Source: Bacteroidota bacterium
GTDB taxonomy: Bacteria > Bacteroidota > Bacteroidia > Bacteroidales > FEN-979
Length of the DNA: 64,000 bases
NCBI GenBank assembly: GCA_026391735.1
Contig: JAPLDL010000015.1
Span: 62,001 to 126,000, forward strand
Direction of reading: 5' to 3'
Of the stretch, positions 45,229 through 53,752 are shown piece by piece (the stretch's first letter is position 1; each line of letters starts with the position of its first letter). The notes under the pieces were generated by a model that was given only the letters and a program-made list of their open reading frames with translations, searched no databases and was not told the origin of the DNA. The position numbers and the translations under genes are program-made.

Positions 45229-46236
45229 ATGGTAAAAGAATTTAATTACAAAAAACTTTTCGACTCGTTTAACCGCCTGAACATCATGGTTATTGGTGAT
45301 GTAATGGTGGATTCATATCTCTGGGGAAAAGTTGAGAGGATCTCACCCGAAGCACCCATCCCAATCGTTGCTTTGCGAAAACGCGAGAACAGGATGGGAG
45401 GCGCAGCCAATGTTGCTATGAATATCAGGGCTATGGGTGCTAAACCAATCTTATGTTCGGTGATAGGCACCGACGACAAAGGGGATATTTTCCTTGAGTT
45501 AATGAAGAAGGAAAAGATGGATGCTTCAGGGATTGTAAGGAGCCAGAGAAGGATCACTACAACCAAGTTCAGGATCTTCGGAAACACATACCAGATGCTT
45601 AGGGTTGACGAAGAAGAGGATGACGACCTGGTTCACGCCGACTATCTGACCCTTTCGAGGGTTATAGACCGTATCCTTGAAACCGAGAATATCCATTGCA
45701 TCATTTTCCAGGATTACAACAAAGGTGTTCTTACACCCAAGCTCATTCAGGAAGTAATTAAAAAAGCCAGAAAAAGAAACATACCAACCGCTGTTGACCC
45801 CAAGAGAAAGAATTTCGAATCCTTTGCAAATGTGACCCTGTTCAAGCCAAACCTGAAAGAGCTTAAAGAAGGTCTGAAGATCGAGCTGGACGCCGACGAC
45901 CGTTCGGCGATTATTGAGGCAGCACAGTCTCTCAGGGAAAAATTGAAATGCGATTATTTGATGACTACCTTGTCGGAACATGGGATGCTGATGAGCATGA
46001 GGGATAAACTGGACCAGAAGAGCCTCTTTATTCCGGCCCATGTGAGGTCGATCTCTGATGTAAGCGGGGCAGGGGACACTGTGATAGGAGTGGCTTCACT
46101 ATGCCTGGCCAGCCAGCGCCCACCATACGAAATTGCATATATTTCCAACCTGGCGGGCGGGCTGGTATGCGAGGAAGTCGGGGTGGTTCCCATAAGCAAG
46201 GACAAACTTCTGAAAGAAGTCATATCGTTGTTGTGA
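45229..46236 (+). CDS. rfaE1: D-glycero-beta-D-manno-heptose-7-phosphate kinase (RfaE domain I)
   Basis: A 335-residue PfkB/ribokinase-family sugar kinase. MVIGDVMVDSYLWGKVERISPEAPIPIV at the N-terminus and GGAANVAMNIRAMGA are signatures of the RfaE kinase domain, and DVSGAGDTVIGVASL near the C-terminus carries the catalytic Asp and anion hole. It phosphorylates heptose-7-phosphate to the 1,7-bisphosphate in ADP-heptose synthesis for lipopolysaccharide or S-layer glycans. The cytidylyltransferase domain of HldE is absent, so that activity is encoded elsewhere. The reductase gene starts 2 bp after the stop codon, so it heads the four-gene run to 49769. Confidence 0.88.
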   Translation: MVKEFNYKKLFDSFNRLNIMVIGDVMVDSYLWGKVERISPEAPIPIVALRKRENRMGGAANVAMNIRAMGAKPILCSVIGTDDKGDIFLELMKKEKMDASGIVRSQRRITTTKFRIFGNTYQMLRVDEEEDDDLVHADYLTLSRVIDRILETENIHCIIFQDYNKGVLTPKLIQEVIKKARKRNIPTAVDPKRKNFESFANVTLFKPNLKELKEGLKIELDADDRSAIIEAAQSLREKLKCDYLMTTLSEHGMLMSMRDKLDQKSLFIPAHVRSISDVSGAGDTVIGVASLCLASQRPPYEIAYISNLAGGLVCEEVGVVPISKDKLLKEVISLL

Positions 46237-46238
46237 CA

Positions 46239-47432
46239 ATGGACCGCGATGCCGATGTCATTATTTCAGGCGCCGGCCCGGCCGGAACCATGGCCGCGTA
46301 TCATCTTCAGAAATCAGGTTTCAGCACTTTAATCCTGGAAAAATCCACCTTTCCCCGGTATAAAGTTTGCGGGGCGGGCCTCACGCACAAGATACTATCC
46401 CTGTTTCCATTTGATATCAATCCGGTGATCCATACCACCGTTCATTCATTTCGGTTTTCTTCAGGTTTTGCTGATGTTTTCACAAGGAGCAGTGAACTCC
46501 CTTTAATGTATTGCACCATGAGGGATGAGCTGGATGCATATTTACTTGACAAAGCTCTGGAAGCCGGGGCCAGGGTTATGACCTCCGAAAAAGTCAGTAG
46601 TGTTGAACAGGATAGTGATGGTATTCATGTGAGGACCGGGAAAGGGGAATACCGCGCTTTATATCTGATCGGCGCCGACGGGGCGTCAAGCCTTGTGGCA
46701 CGGACATTTGGACTGAATAAGCATATTGAATGGGGGATGGCCTGGGAAGCTGAAGTCAGGTCTACAACGGAGATGATTGACCGGTACAAGGATACAGTGT
46801 TTCTTGACTGGGGCAGCTTCCCCGGGGGCTATGCCTGGATATTCCCCAAAAAAGATCATTTTTCAATCGGTATTGGCGGGCCGGCTCATATGGCCCGAAG
46901 GATGCCCGGGTACTATGCTGATTTTATCGCCGGCTGCGGTATACCTGTTGTTGAGACAATATCAAACCGTTCACATCCATTGCCTGTGCGAACCCGAGCG
47001 GCGACTTTCCATTCCGGAAGGGTCCTGGTGACGGGTGATGCTGCCGGGCTCACCGATGCACTCACAGGTGAAGGGATATATTGGGCGGTGAAAAGCGGCA
47101 TCATCGCCTCTGATGTCCTAAAGGACAGGATGGAAGGTAAAATTTCCGACCTTGCAGCGTTTTCGTTAAGGATCAATGCAGAGATCATACCCGAGATGAT
47201 GGAAGCTGTAAATATTTCTGCACTTTTCAATACCTTGCCACTGAAAATTCATCATTGGGTGCGAAACAGCGATAGGGTCTGGAAAGCATTCGGCAAAGTT
47301 CTGCGCGGAGAACGATCCTTCGCTGACGTTCCCCTGGCTTTCGGCAAATGGCGATTTTTATGGAAACCGGTTTGTTTACTGGCTTCAGTCATCAGCAAGC
47401 AAAAGGAAAAACAATTCATGAGACATGCCTGA
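46239..47432 (+). CDS. FAD-dependent geranylgeranyl-reductase-family oxidoreductase
   Basis: 397 residues from ATG 46239 (MDRDADVIISGAGPAGTMAAYHL); the 46-codon extension overlaps the kinase gene and is rejected. The Rossmann FAD motif GAGPAGTMAAYHLQKSGFSTLILEKS is at the N-terminus, followed by FPRYKVCGAGLTHK. The second FAD motif is VLVTGDAAGLTDALTGEGIYWAVKSG. These features define the GGR family, which reduces isoprenoid double bonds or acts on related polyprenyl lipids and quinones; relatives in bacteria also have unproven substrates. The stop overlaps the SDR start by 8 bp, so the genes are coupled. Confidence 0.85.
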   Translation: MDRDADVIISGAGPAGTMAAYHLQKSGFSTLILEKSTFPRYKVCGAGLTHKILSLFPFDINPVIHTTVHSFRFSSGFADVFTRSSELPLMYCTMRDELDAYLLDKALEAGARVMTSEKVSSVEQDSDGIHVRTGKGEYRALYLIGADGASSLVARTFGLNKHIEWGMAWEAEVRSTTEMIDRYKDTVFLDWGSFPGGYAWIFPKKDHFSIGIGGPAHMARRMPGYYADFIAGCGIPVVETISNRSHPLPVRTRAATFHSGRVLVTGDAAGLTDALTGEGIYWAVKSGIIASDVLKDRMEGKISDLAAFSLRINAEIIPEMMEAVNISALFNTLPLKIHHWVRNSDRVWKAFGKVLRGERSFADVPLAFGKWRFLWKPVCLLASVISKQKEKQFMRHA

Positions 47433-48288
47433 AAGTAACAAAACGGTACTGGTCACAGGGGCGGCGAAAGGACTGGGGAAGGCGCTTGCACTGATATTTC
47501 TTTCCAGGGGATGGAAGGTTGTTGCAGCCGATCTTGAAGCTCCGGTTTATAGCGATTCTCAGAGTTCCCGGACCTTCGAAAACCTGCCTGACCGGAAGGA
47601 CTGTTTCATCCCTGTTACGATGGATGTCACTTCGGATGATAGCGTGGACTCGGCCCTGTCCTTTATGAAAGCGGCTGATATCATGCTTGACCTCATTGTT
47701 AACAATGCCGGTATCGACAATTATTTCCTGTTATCCCAGGCACCATTAAGTGAATTCAAACAGATTTTCGAAGTGAATGTTTTCGGGGCGTACCGGGTGA
47801 ACCGGACATTTCTGCCGCTGGTTCGCAAGCCCGGAGGGAGGATCATTCATATTGGAAGCGAAAGCCTCAACCTTACCATGCCTTTCATGGCGTATCCCTT
47901 GTCGAAGAAACTGGTCGAGGGGTATGCAAAAGCCTTGAGGCAGGAACTGAGATTTTACGGGATCGATGTCGTGGTGATCAGGCCGGGTGCTATCAATACG
48001 GATCTTCTGAAAACCGTGTCGGGGCTTGCAGGTAAGAAAGGAGCAGGAAAGAAAATCGATCCCCTGGAAACCGCTTTTAATGCCTTTGCCTCACAGGCTT
48101 CAAAAGAGATCGGGAAGGTGATTAGCCCTCAACAAGCTGCTGAATTTATTTACAGGGTGTCTGGTATCCCCAAACCAAAAGCCGTTTACAGGATCAACAA
48201 TATGCTTCAGCTTAGGATAGCAGCACTTTTACCATTCAGCTTCCTGGAGAGGGTTGTGTACAAACGACTTAGCAGGGCCAGGATATGA
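47425..48288 (+). CDS. Short-chain dehydrogenase
   Basis: A 287-residue SDR. It has the cofactor motif VTGAAKGLGKALAL (about 10-23), the NNAGIDNYF motif, the catalytic Ser in HIGSESLN and YPLSKK as the YxxxK motif. A C-terminal extension (PKPKAVYRINNMLQLRIAALLPFSFLERVVYKRLS) is predicted to be amphipathic and could bind membrane or a lipid substrate. Its start codon overlaps the end of the reductase gene, and its own stop overlaps the next start as ATGA. The overlap chain suggests the three proteins act on one lipid-like substrate (inference). Confidence 0.85.
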   Translation: MPESNKTVLVTGAAKGLGKALALIFLSRGWKVVAADLEAPVYSDSQSSRTFENLPDRKDCFIPVTMDVTSDDSVDSALSFMKAADIMLDLIVNNAGIDNYFLLSQAPLSEFKQIFEVNVFGAYRVNRTFLPLVRKPGGRIIHIGSESLNLTMPFMAYPLSKKLVEGYAKALRQELRFYGIDVVVIRPGAINTDLLKTVSGLAGKKGAGKKIDPLETAFNAFASQASKEIGKVISPQQAAEFIYRVSGIPKPKAVYRINNMLQLRIAALLPFSFLERVVYKRLSRARI

Positions 48289-49769
48289 AAAGCCCAGGTG
48301 GCATATGGATTAATCTTGGGATACTTCTGGTCATTCTGCTGTCTTTTTTTACCTTTTCTGAAAACTTCTTTCCCCTTCTGAATTCCGATATGGCAGTGAA
48401 CATCCTGATGACGCCCTCGTTTTCATTGCCTCATGATATCTATTTCTGGGGACAGGACCGGTCGGGGAATCTGATCCCGGTTATTGCGCATTTGCTTTAT
48501 GCTGTGACAGGCTGGCAGCCGGTGCTCATTGTCTCCCTGGTGCATTATCTTATCCTTGGTACCGGGTTCTTGGCACTGACCCGTTTTGTGAAAAGCGCTT
48601 ACGGAAGGGCTGTTCTTGCCCTGGTATGGTTTTTCCCGCCATGGCACTTCCTGGAGTTTCTGCTTATACTTTACGGGATCCAGGCAAGTTGTGTTATCCT
48701 GGCCCTGAACTTTCTCAACCGCTCGTTCAGCACCAGAGGGCAATGGAAATGCATGATATGGCTCTCGCTGAGCTGTATAGTTTTCATACTTGCTATCTGG
48801 GTCTCAGATATGGCGCTTATAAGTTTACTGGCCTTGCTCCTCATGGCCTTGTTGTATTTCCTGGCTTCGCGCAAGGATCAAGAACAGCTGCTTTCCTGGC
48901 GGGGAATGCGGATTCCGGGCCTGTTAATACTGGTTTGGGCTGCTGCCGGATTCGTTGCTCTGCATTATGCCAAGAATGTTTCAACCCCGGTCACGGCTTA
49001 TAATTCCGGGTTTCTTGCCCCTTTCCCGGGCATAATCTCGAATCTGAACATTGTCCTGGACTCGGTAATCAGGGTCTTTTTGTTTTCTTCAGAAAGCAGT
49101 ATCGAAAGCGTGTTTGCATGGGGACTTTTACTGAGTCTCCTGTTCATGTTCTTTGCTAAGCCAAGGCAGTTAAAGACCTGGCCCGGAATATCCCGCAATC
49201 CATGGTTTTACTTTTTTCTTTTCGAAGCGATCCTCACTCTCATTTTAGTCCTGTCATCCGGCTGGGTTGCCGCTAACGGAGCCGGAAGAAGGTATTTCAC
49301 CACCTTCGTGATGTCGTCGTGGATCTGCCTCGTATTATGGCTTGAGAACCTGCCCCAAAACAGGATGAAGAACCAATTCAGATTTATTATCCTTATCGTC
49401 GTGATCATCGGTTCTTTAAGCGGAAGTATCAGGTTTTATTATCCCCGGGTCAGGCCTTCCCGTATCCGGGTGATATCGGCCCTGAAGCATATGGGCCAAA
49501 TTGGAATCATTGCCGAGTACTGGAATGCCTATATGGCGGCGAGCACTGACCCATTGAATATCAAGGCGACACCCCACGATAAGGATTTTGTTCGCAATCC
49601 CGATCTTGCTATCGAGGTTTTAAAGCAGCCAAAGATCTACCTTGTCAAAGACGGATGGCTTGATTCTTTTCCTGATACGATAATACAGTTTGGCCGGACC
49701 CTTAAGAAAAAAGGCGGAAGCATCCACCTTGCCGATGCCTGGCTGAACAGGTATGAAGTTATCAAATGA
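48285..49769 (+). CDS. Polytopic membrane protein of unknown function
   Basis: 494 residues with about ten hydrophobic segments and a soluble C-terminal part (from about 390: RPSRIRVISALKHMGQIGIIAEYWNAYMAASTDPLNIKATPHD). The first extracytoplasmic loop after helix 1 contains LLNSDMAVNILMTPSFSLPHDIYFWGQDRSGNLIPVIAHLL. An acidic residue in that loop, followed by many helices, recalls GT-C glycosyltransferases (the PMT/ArnT type), but no clear DxD motif is seen, so no activity is assigned. It overlaps the SDR gene by 4 bp and ends just before a strong terminator. Confidence 0.7.
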   Translation: MKSPGGIWINLGILLVILLSFFTFSENFFPLLNSDMAVNILMTPSFSLPHDIYFWGQDRSGNLIPVIAHLLYAVTGWQPVLIVSLVHYLILGTGFLALTRFVKSAYGRAVLALVWFFPPWHFLEFLLILYGIQASCVILALNFLNRSFSTRGQWKCMIWLSLSCIVFILAIWVSDMALISLLALLLMALLYFLASRKDQEQLLSWRGMRIPGLLILVWAAAGFVALHYAKNVSTPVTAYNSGFLAPFPGIISNLNIVLDSVIRVFLFSSESSIESVFAWGLLLSLLFMFFAKPRQLKTWPGISRNPWFYFFLFEAILTLILVLSSGWVAANGAGRRYFTTFVMSSWICLVLWLENLPQNRMKNQFRFIILIVVIIGSLSGSIRFYYPRVRPSRIRVISALKHMGQIGIIAEYWNAYMAASTDPLNIKATPHDKDFVRNPDLAIEVLKQPKIYLVKDGWLDSFPDTIIQFGRTLKKKGGSIHLADAWLNRYEVIK

Positions 49770-49802
49770 AAACCCCGGGAGAGATTGACAATCCCGGGGT
49801 TT
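49770..49802. terminator. Bidirectional intrinsic terminator
   Basis: An 11-bp perfect stem (AAACCCCGGGA at 49770-49780 with TCCCGGGGTTT at 49792-49802, 11-nt loop) directly after the membrane-protein stop codon and 55 bp after the ftsZ stop. GC-rich core flanked by A and T runs; it ends transcription from both sides. Confidence 0.85.
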
Positions 49803-49856
49803 CCTGATTAAGTCAGACGAGCAGGTTGAGTATCCTGATTTAACGATGAATTCAGT

Positions 49857-51509
49857 TTAATCTACATTCTTGTGCAGAAATGAGTTTTCAGAGCGTATCT
49901 CAATGCTTTTATCTGCCGATTCACCCAGGGAGTAAGTCGGGGCACTGGGTTCCGACGACGGGGTTACATCCAGCAGGTCTACATTCCTGCGTTTATAAGC
50001 CGGTACAACTTCCAGTTCGTAAATATTACTGGGGTCAATAGGGGTATGGTTCTTGAGCTTTTCACTAAGGGCTCTCAGTTTATTTACTCTTTCGTTTGCT
50101 CTGCGGTCATGATCATCCTGTGAAGGATGTTCTGAAGGCTGGGTTCTGATATAGGGTTCGGGTTCTTCAGCTTTGTGAGAAACAACCTCATTGACAAGTT
50201 CTGGTGATTGAATGCTGACAGTTTCGCTGACGATGGTCTCGGGTTGAATGAAAATCTGGGGGTTCTCAAGCGTGAATTCTACAGAACGGGGAGAAGTATC
50301 GGCGCTGAGTTCGATTGAGGTTTCCATTGCAAGTTCCGGCTCCACAGTTAAAGGTTCGGCAATCATAGTCTCAGGCTGGGGAGTACCCAGTGTGATCCCG
50401 TCAAACTTTTCTTCCGTAACAGGTGAATGTATGAACGGCCGGGGTTCGATGAACCGTTTTTCAAGTTTGGGTTCGATTTTCTGCCCGTACAGTTCATGAA
50501 CTTTTACATCCTGGGGCCTGGCCGGATCTTTCTGGCGATGTTCCGGGTCGAAACCTGTGGCAATAATAGTGACGCTGATGTTATCAGCAAGGTTCTCATC
50601 GGTACCGGTACCCCAGATGACTTCAGCAGAGGACTTGGTCTTGCCCTGGATATAATCGGTAATCTCGGTCACCTCATCCATAGTGATCTCGTCGGTGCCG
50701 CTTGAGATATACAACAGCAGGTTGTTAGCTCCTTCAATATCATTGTTGTCGAGCAAAGGTGAGCTTAAGGCTTCTTCAACAGCATGAAGGGCCCTGTTTT
50801 CACCACCGGCCACACCAGTGCCGAGCAGCGCTACCCCGCTATCCCTCATCACTGTTTTAACATCTTCAAAATCCACATTGATATGGCCTGTGACCGTAAT
50901 GATTTCAGCGATGCCTTTGGCTGCCGTGGTTAGAACGTTATCAGCCTTCTTAAATGCAGCACTAAGCCTTAGGTCGCCGCATAGTTCCCTGAGTTTGTCG
51001 TTGCTGATGATAAGTAACGCATCAACCTGTTTCTTAAGCTGCTGAAGTCCTTCCTCGGCATATTGTTTGCGCTTTCTTCCTTCAAAAGCAAAAGGAATAG
51101 TTACAATACCAACGGTGAGAATATCAAGTTCCTTAGAGATCTGTGCAATAACAGGAGCAGCGCCGGTTCCGGTTCCTCCTCCCAAGCCTGCTGTAATAAA
51201 GAGCATTTTCGTTCCCTTGTCCAGTATAGCCCTGATATCAGCAGCATTCTCGAGAGCTGCATTTCGCCCTACCGAAGGAACCGCTCCTGCTCCAAGTCCG
51301 CTGGTCAGGTTAGCTCCCAGCTGAATTTTGGTGGGGACAGGACTGGATTCCATCGCCTGGGCATCGGTGTTACATATTATGAAATCCACCCCTACTATAC
51401 CTTGGTTGAACATATGGGTAACAGCGTTACTGCCACCACCGCCCACACCTATAACTTTTATTATAGATGATTGGTTTTTAGGGAGATCGAACTTTAAAAT
51501 TTCGCTCAT
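49857..51509 (-). CDS. ftsZ: Cell-division GTPase FtsZ
   Basis: A 550-residue tubulin homologue that forms the division ring. The GTPase domain covers about 1-330, with GGGGSNAV (23-30) and the signature GGGTGTG (110-116), and the T7 loop NVDFEDVKTVM. A long acidic, low-complexity linker follows (about 335-470), rich in Glu, Pro and Val. The C-terminal conserved peptide VPAYKRRNVDL lies at about 500, and then about 45 more residues end in SFLHKNVD, as in other Bacteroidota FtsZ. At 550 residues it is much longer than the E. coli protein (383). It is the last gene of the cluster, 98 bp after ftsA. Confidence 0.97.
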   Translation of the reverse strand: MSEILKFDLPKNQSSIIKVIGVGGGGSNAVTHMFNQGIVGVDFIICNTDAQAMESSPVPTKIQLGANLTSGLGAGAVPSVGRNAALENAADIRAILDKGTKMLFITAGLGGGTGTGAAPVIAQISKELDILTVGIVTIPFAFEGRKRKQYAEEGLQQLKKQVDALLIISNDKLRELCGDLRLSAAFKKADNVLTTAAKGIAEIITVTGHINVDFEDVKTVMRDSGVALLGTGVAGGENRALHAVEEALSSPLLDNNDIEGANNLLLYISSGTDEITMDEVTEITDYIQGKTKSSAEVIWGTGTDENLADNISVTIIATGFDPEHRQKDPARPQDVKVHELYGQKIEPKLEKRFIEPRPFIHSPVTEEKFDGITLGTPQPETMIAEPLTVEPELAMETSIELSADTSPRSVEFTLENPQIFIQPETIVSETVSIQSPELVNEVVSHKAEEPEPYIRTQPSEHPSQDDHDRRANERVNKLRALSEKLKNHTPIDPSNIYELEVVPAYKRRNVDLLDVTPSSEPSAPTYSLGESADKSIEIRSENSFLHKNVD

Positions 51510-51607
51510 GTCTCTAATGATTAGATCCGTTTAAAATTAAATAATTGGACTGGTCGTTTTTTTCCGATTCATTTTATTTATTAACATGTTGATTGTTAAT
51601 AGCGGGT

Positions 51608-52939
51608 TTATTCAATATCCTCTTCAAATAATCCTTTGATTTTATCAAGGAATAACTCTGGGAAAGAGCGTCTCACCCTGCCAGGATCCTTAACTTTCTT
51701 CACTTTTACTTTCTTTTGTTTCCCTTCCTCTATCTTTGGTTCTTCAGGTTCTTCTTCAATTTCTTTTAGTTTTTCCTGTTCCTTTTCATAGCGTTCAATG
51801 CCGATCTCGACCAGGCCGATGCCGGTTGCATACATGGGGCTGGCCATTTCGGGAGGGATCTCATTGCTGAGATGCTCGTTAGGGTAACCGATACGCGTAT
51901 CAAATCCTGTGATGAATTCGGTAAGCTGGGCAATGTGTTTCAGCTGTGCACCGCCTCCGGTAAGGACAATCCCGCCGAGCAGCTTTTTCTCATAACCAGA
52001 GTTTTTGATCTCATAGTAGATATGCTCGATGATCTCTTCCATGCGGGCCTGGATGATGCTGGCAAGGTTCTTCAGGCTGATCTCCTTGGGGGGACGGCCG
52101 CGGAGTCCAGGAATGGCCACAATCTCTTCCTCTTTGTTCTCACGTGCCAGGGCAGATCCGAATTTTATTTTCAGTTCTTCGGCATGTTTCTTAATGATTG
52201 AGCATCCTTCCTTTACGTCATCTGATATGATCTCTCCTCCTAGCGGGATCACGGCTGTGTGCCGTATGATCCCCTCATGGAAGATGGCAATATCGGAGGT
52301 CCCGCCTCCAATGTCGACAAGCACGATGCCTGCTTCTTTTTCATCTTCGCTTAGCACGGCATCAGCAGAGGCGATAGGTTCGAGGATCAGTTCCACAACT
52401 TCAAGACCGGCTTTACGGACGCACTTATAAATGTTTTTTGCCGCAGCGGTCTGCCCGATTATGATATGGAAGTTAGCTTCAAGCAGCCTGCCGTTCATGC
52501 CTTTTGGCTTCGAAATTCCATGTTCCCCGTCAATACTGAATTCCTGTGCGATAACATCCAGGATCTCTTCTCCAGGGTTCATGTTCAGGTTATACATGCT
52601 GTTACACAACTTGTCGATATCCTCCTGGCTGATCTCACTGTCGAAATTCTCCCTGATCATGCTGCCTCTGTGTTGCAGGCTTTTAATGTGCTGTCCTGCA
52701 ATACCAACATTCACATATTTAATGTCCACACCCGATTTTGAAGAGGCTTCTGCCACAGCTTCACGGATCGACTGGACCGTGTTTTCAATATTGGCTACCA
52801 CACCCCTTTTTACACCTATACTTGGAACCTTCCCATAGCCGAGGATTTCTATTTTTCCATGTTCGTTTTTACGCCCGACGATAACGGCGATTTTTGTTGT
52901 TCCTATGTCGAGACCGACGATAATACCTGAGTTTTTCAT
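51608..52939 (-). CDS. ftsA: Cell-division protein FtsA
   Basis: A 443-residue actin-like protein that tethers FtsZ to the membrane. It has GLDIGTTKIAVIVG at the N-terminus, VDIGGGTSDIAIF and GGIVLTGGGAQLKHIAQLTEF for ATP binding, and domain 1C with the SHS2 fold. The C-terminal linker is highly charged (acidic then basic, KIEEGKQKKVKVKKVKD). It is followed by an amphipathic tail (FPELFLDKIKGLFEEDIE) that inserts in the membrane. It sits 3 bp downstream of ftsQ. Confidence 0.96.
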   Translation of the reverse strand: MKNSGIIVGLDIGTTKIAVIVGRKNEHGKIEILGYGKVPSIGVKRGVVANIENTVQSIREAVAEASSKSGVDIKYVNVGIAGQHIKSLQHRGSMIRENFDSEISQEDIDKLCNSMYNLNMNPGEEILDVIAQEFSIDGEHGISKPKGMNGRLLEANFHIIIGQTAAAKNIYKCVRKAGLEVVELILEPIASADAVLSEDEKEAGIVLVDIGGGTSDIAIFHEGIIRHTAVIPLGGEIISDDVKEGCSIIKKHAEELKIKFGSALARENKEEEIVAIPGLRGRPPKEISLKNLASIIQARMEEIIEHIYYEIKNSGYEKKLLGGIVLTGGGAQLKHIAQLTEFITGFDTRIGYPNEHLSNEIPPEMASPMYATGIGLVEIGIERYEKEQEKLKEIEEEPEEPKIEEGKQKKVKVKKVKDPGRVRRSFPELFLDKIKGLFEEDIE

Positions 52940-52942
52940 ATG

Positions 52943-53752
52943 CTACTGAAGTTTTGAACAAACCACTTGATTTCTGTATTTTATATTGATATAGTTATAT
53001 TTATTCCATCCCATAACATTGAGCCCTTTTTTATAAAAAGCCAGTAGTTTTTTGAACTTTTCATCAAGGTTGTCGGCCCGTCCAAGCATGATCACATGAT
53101 TCCCAACCTTTGGCACCAGTTCAAATTCTGCCAGAGGGGTGACATAGATCTGATCGATCTGTGCTTTCAGGAAGCGGTCCCGGTTGATATATAAGGCCAG
53201 CTTATAAAGTTCGAGCATCAGCGTATCGGCCGGCCCCAGGGTGTCGCCCATCATAGGAGTTTCTATCCTGAAATTCCTGTTTGCTGCATAAGAATGGGAG
53301 ATGTTCCCATTTGCAACCAAAACCCTTGCAGGGAAAAAGGGGTTCGGCGGAAGGAGCCGGCCCGATTCGTCAATATAAAACGTTTCATACTTATTGTTAA
53401 TGATCCTCAGGATAGGTTCCCTTTGTTTAATATCCACAAAGATGTTCCCGTCGAGGCTCTCATAGATGTGGACCTTTTCGACATAGGCCTGGGCTTTAAT
53501 CATATGTTCAATCTGGCGGATATTTACCCAGCCAATTGGTTTTCCGCTGAGCTTGCCATTGCTTCTGCGGATCAGGGAATCGATGTCTTCCTTCGTGACC
53601 AGCTTGTCGGCCTTGCCGTAATCCATGGTTATATAGATGCGGTGGCAGGGTCTGTTATACTGCTCAAAACCGGTAAAACCAACTAAAACTCCTGCTCCCC
53701 CCACAAGCAATATCCATAAGGAAACATAAGCTATTTTCCAGAATTTCTTCAT
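52943..53752 (-). CDS. ftsQ: Cell-division protein FtsQ
   Basis: A 269-residue bitopic membrane protein. One transmembrane helix at about 8-27 is followed by a POTRA-like domain (about 60-120: TKEDIDSLIRRSNGKLSGKPIGWVNIRQIEHMIKAQAYVEKVHIYESLDGNIFVDIKQREP) and the FtsQ/DivIB beta domain. It links FtsK to the FtsBL/FtsWI complex. The start overlaps the murC stop by 4 bp. Sequence outside the POTRA region is poorly conserved, as usual. Confidence 0.9.
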   Translation of the reverse strand: MKKFWKIAYVSLWILLVGGAGVLVGFTGFEQYNRPCHRIYITMDYGKADKLVTKEDIDSLIRRSNGKLSGKPIGWVNIRQIEHMIKAQAYVEKVHIYESLDGNIFVDIKQREPILRIINNKYETFYIDESGRLLPPNPFFPARVLVANGNISHSYAANRNFRIETPMMGDTLGPADTLMLELYKLALYINRDRFLKAQIDQIYVTPLAEFELVPKVGNHVIMLGRADNLDEKFKKLLAFYKKGLNVMGWNKYNYINIKYRNQVVCSKLQ

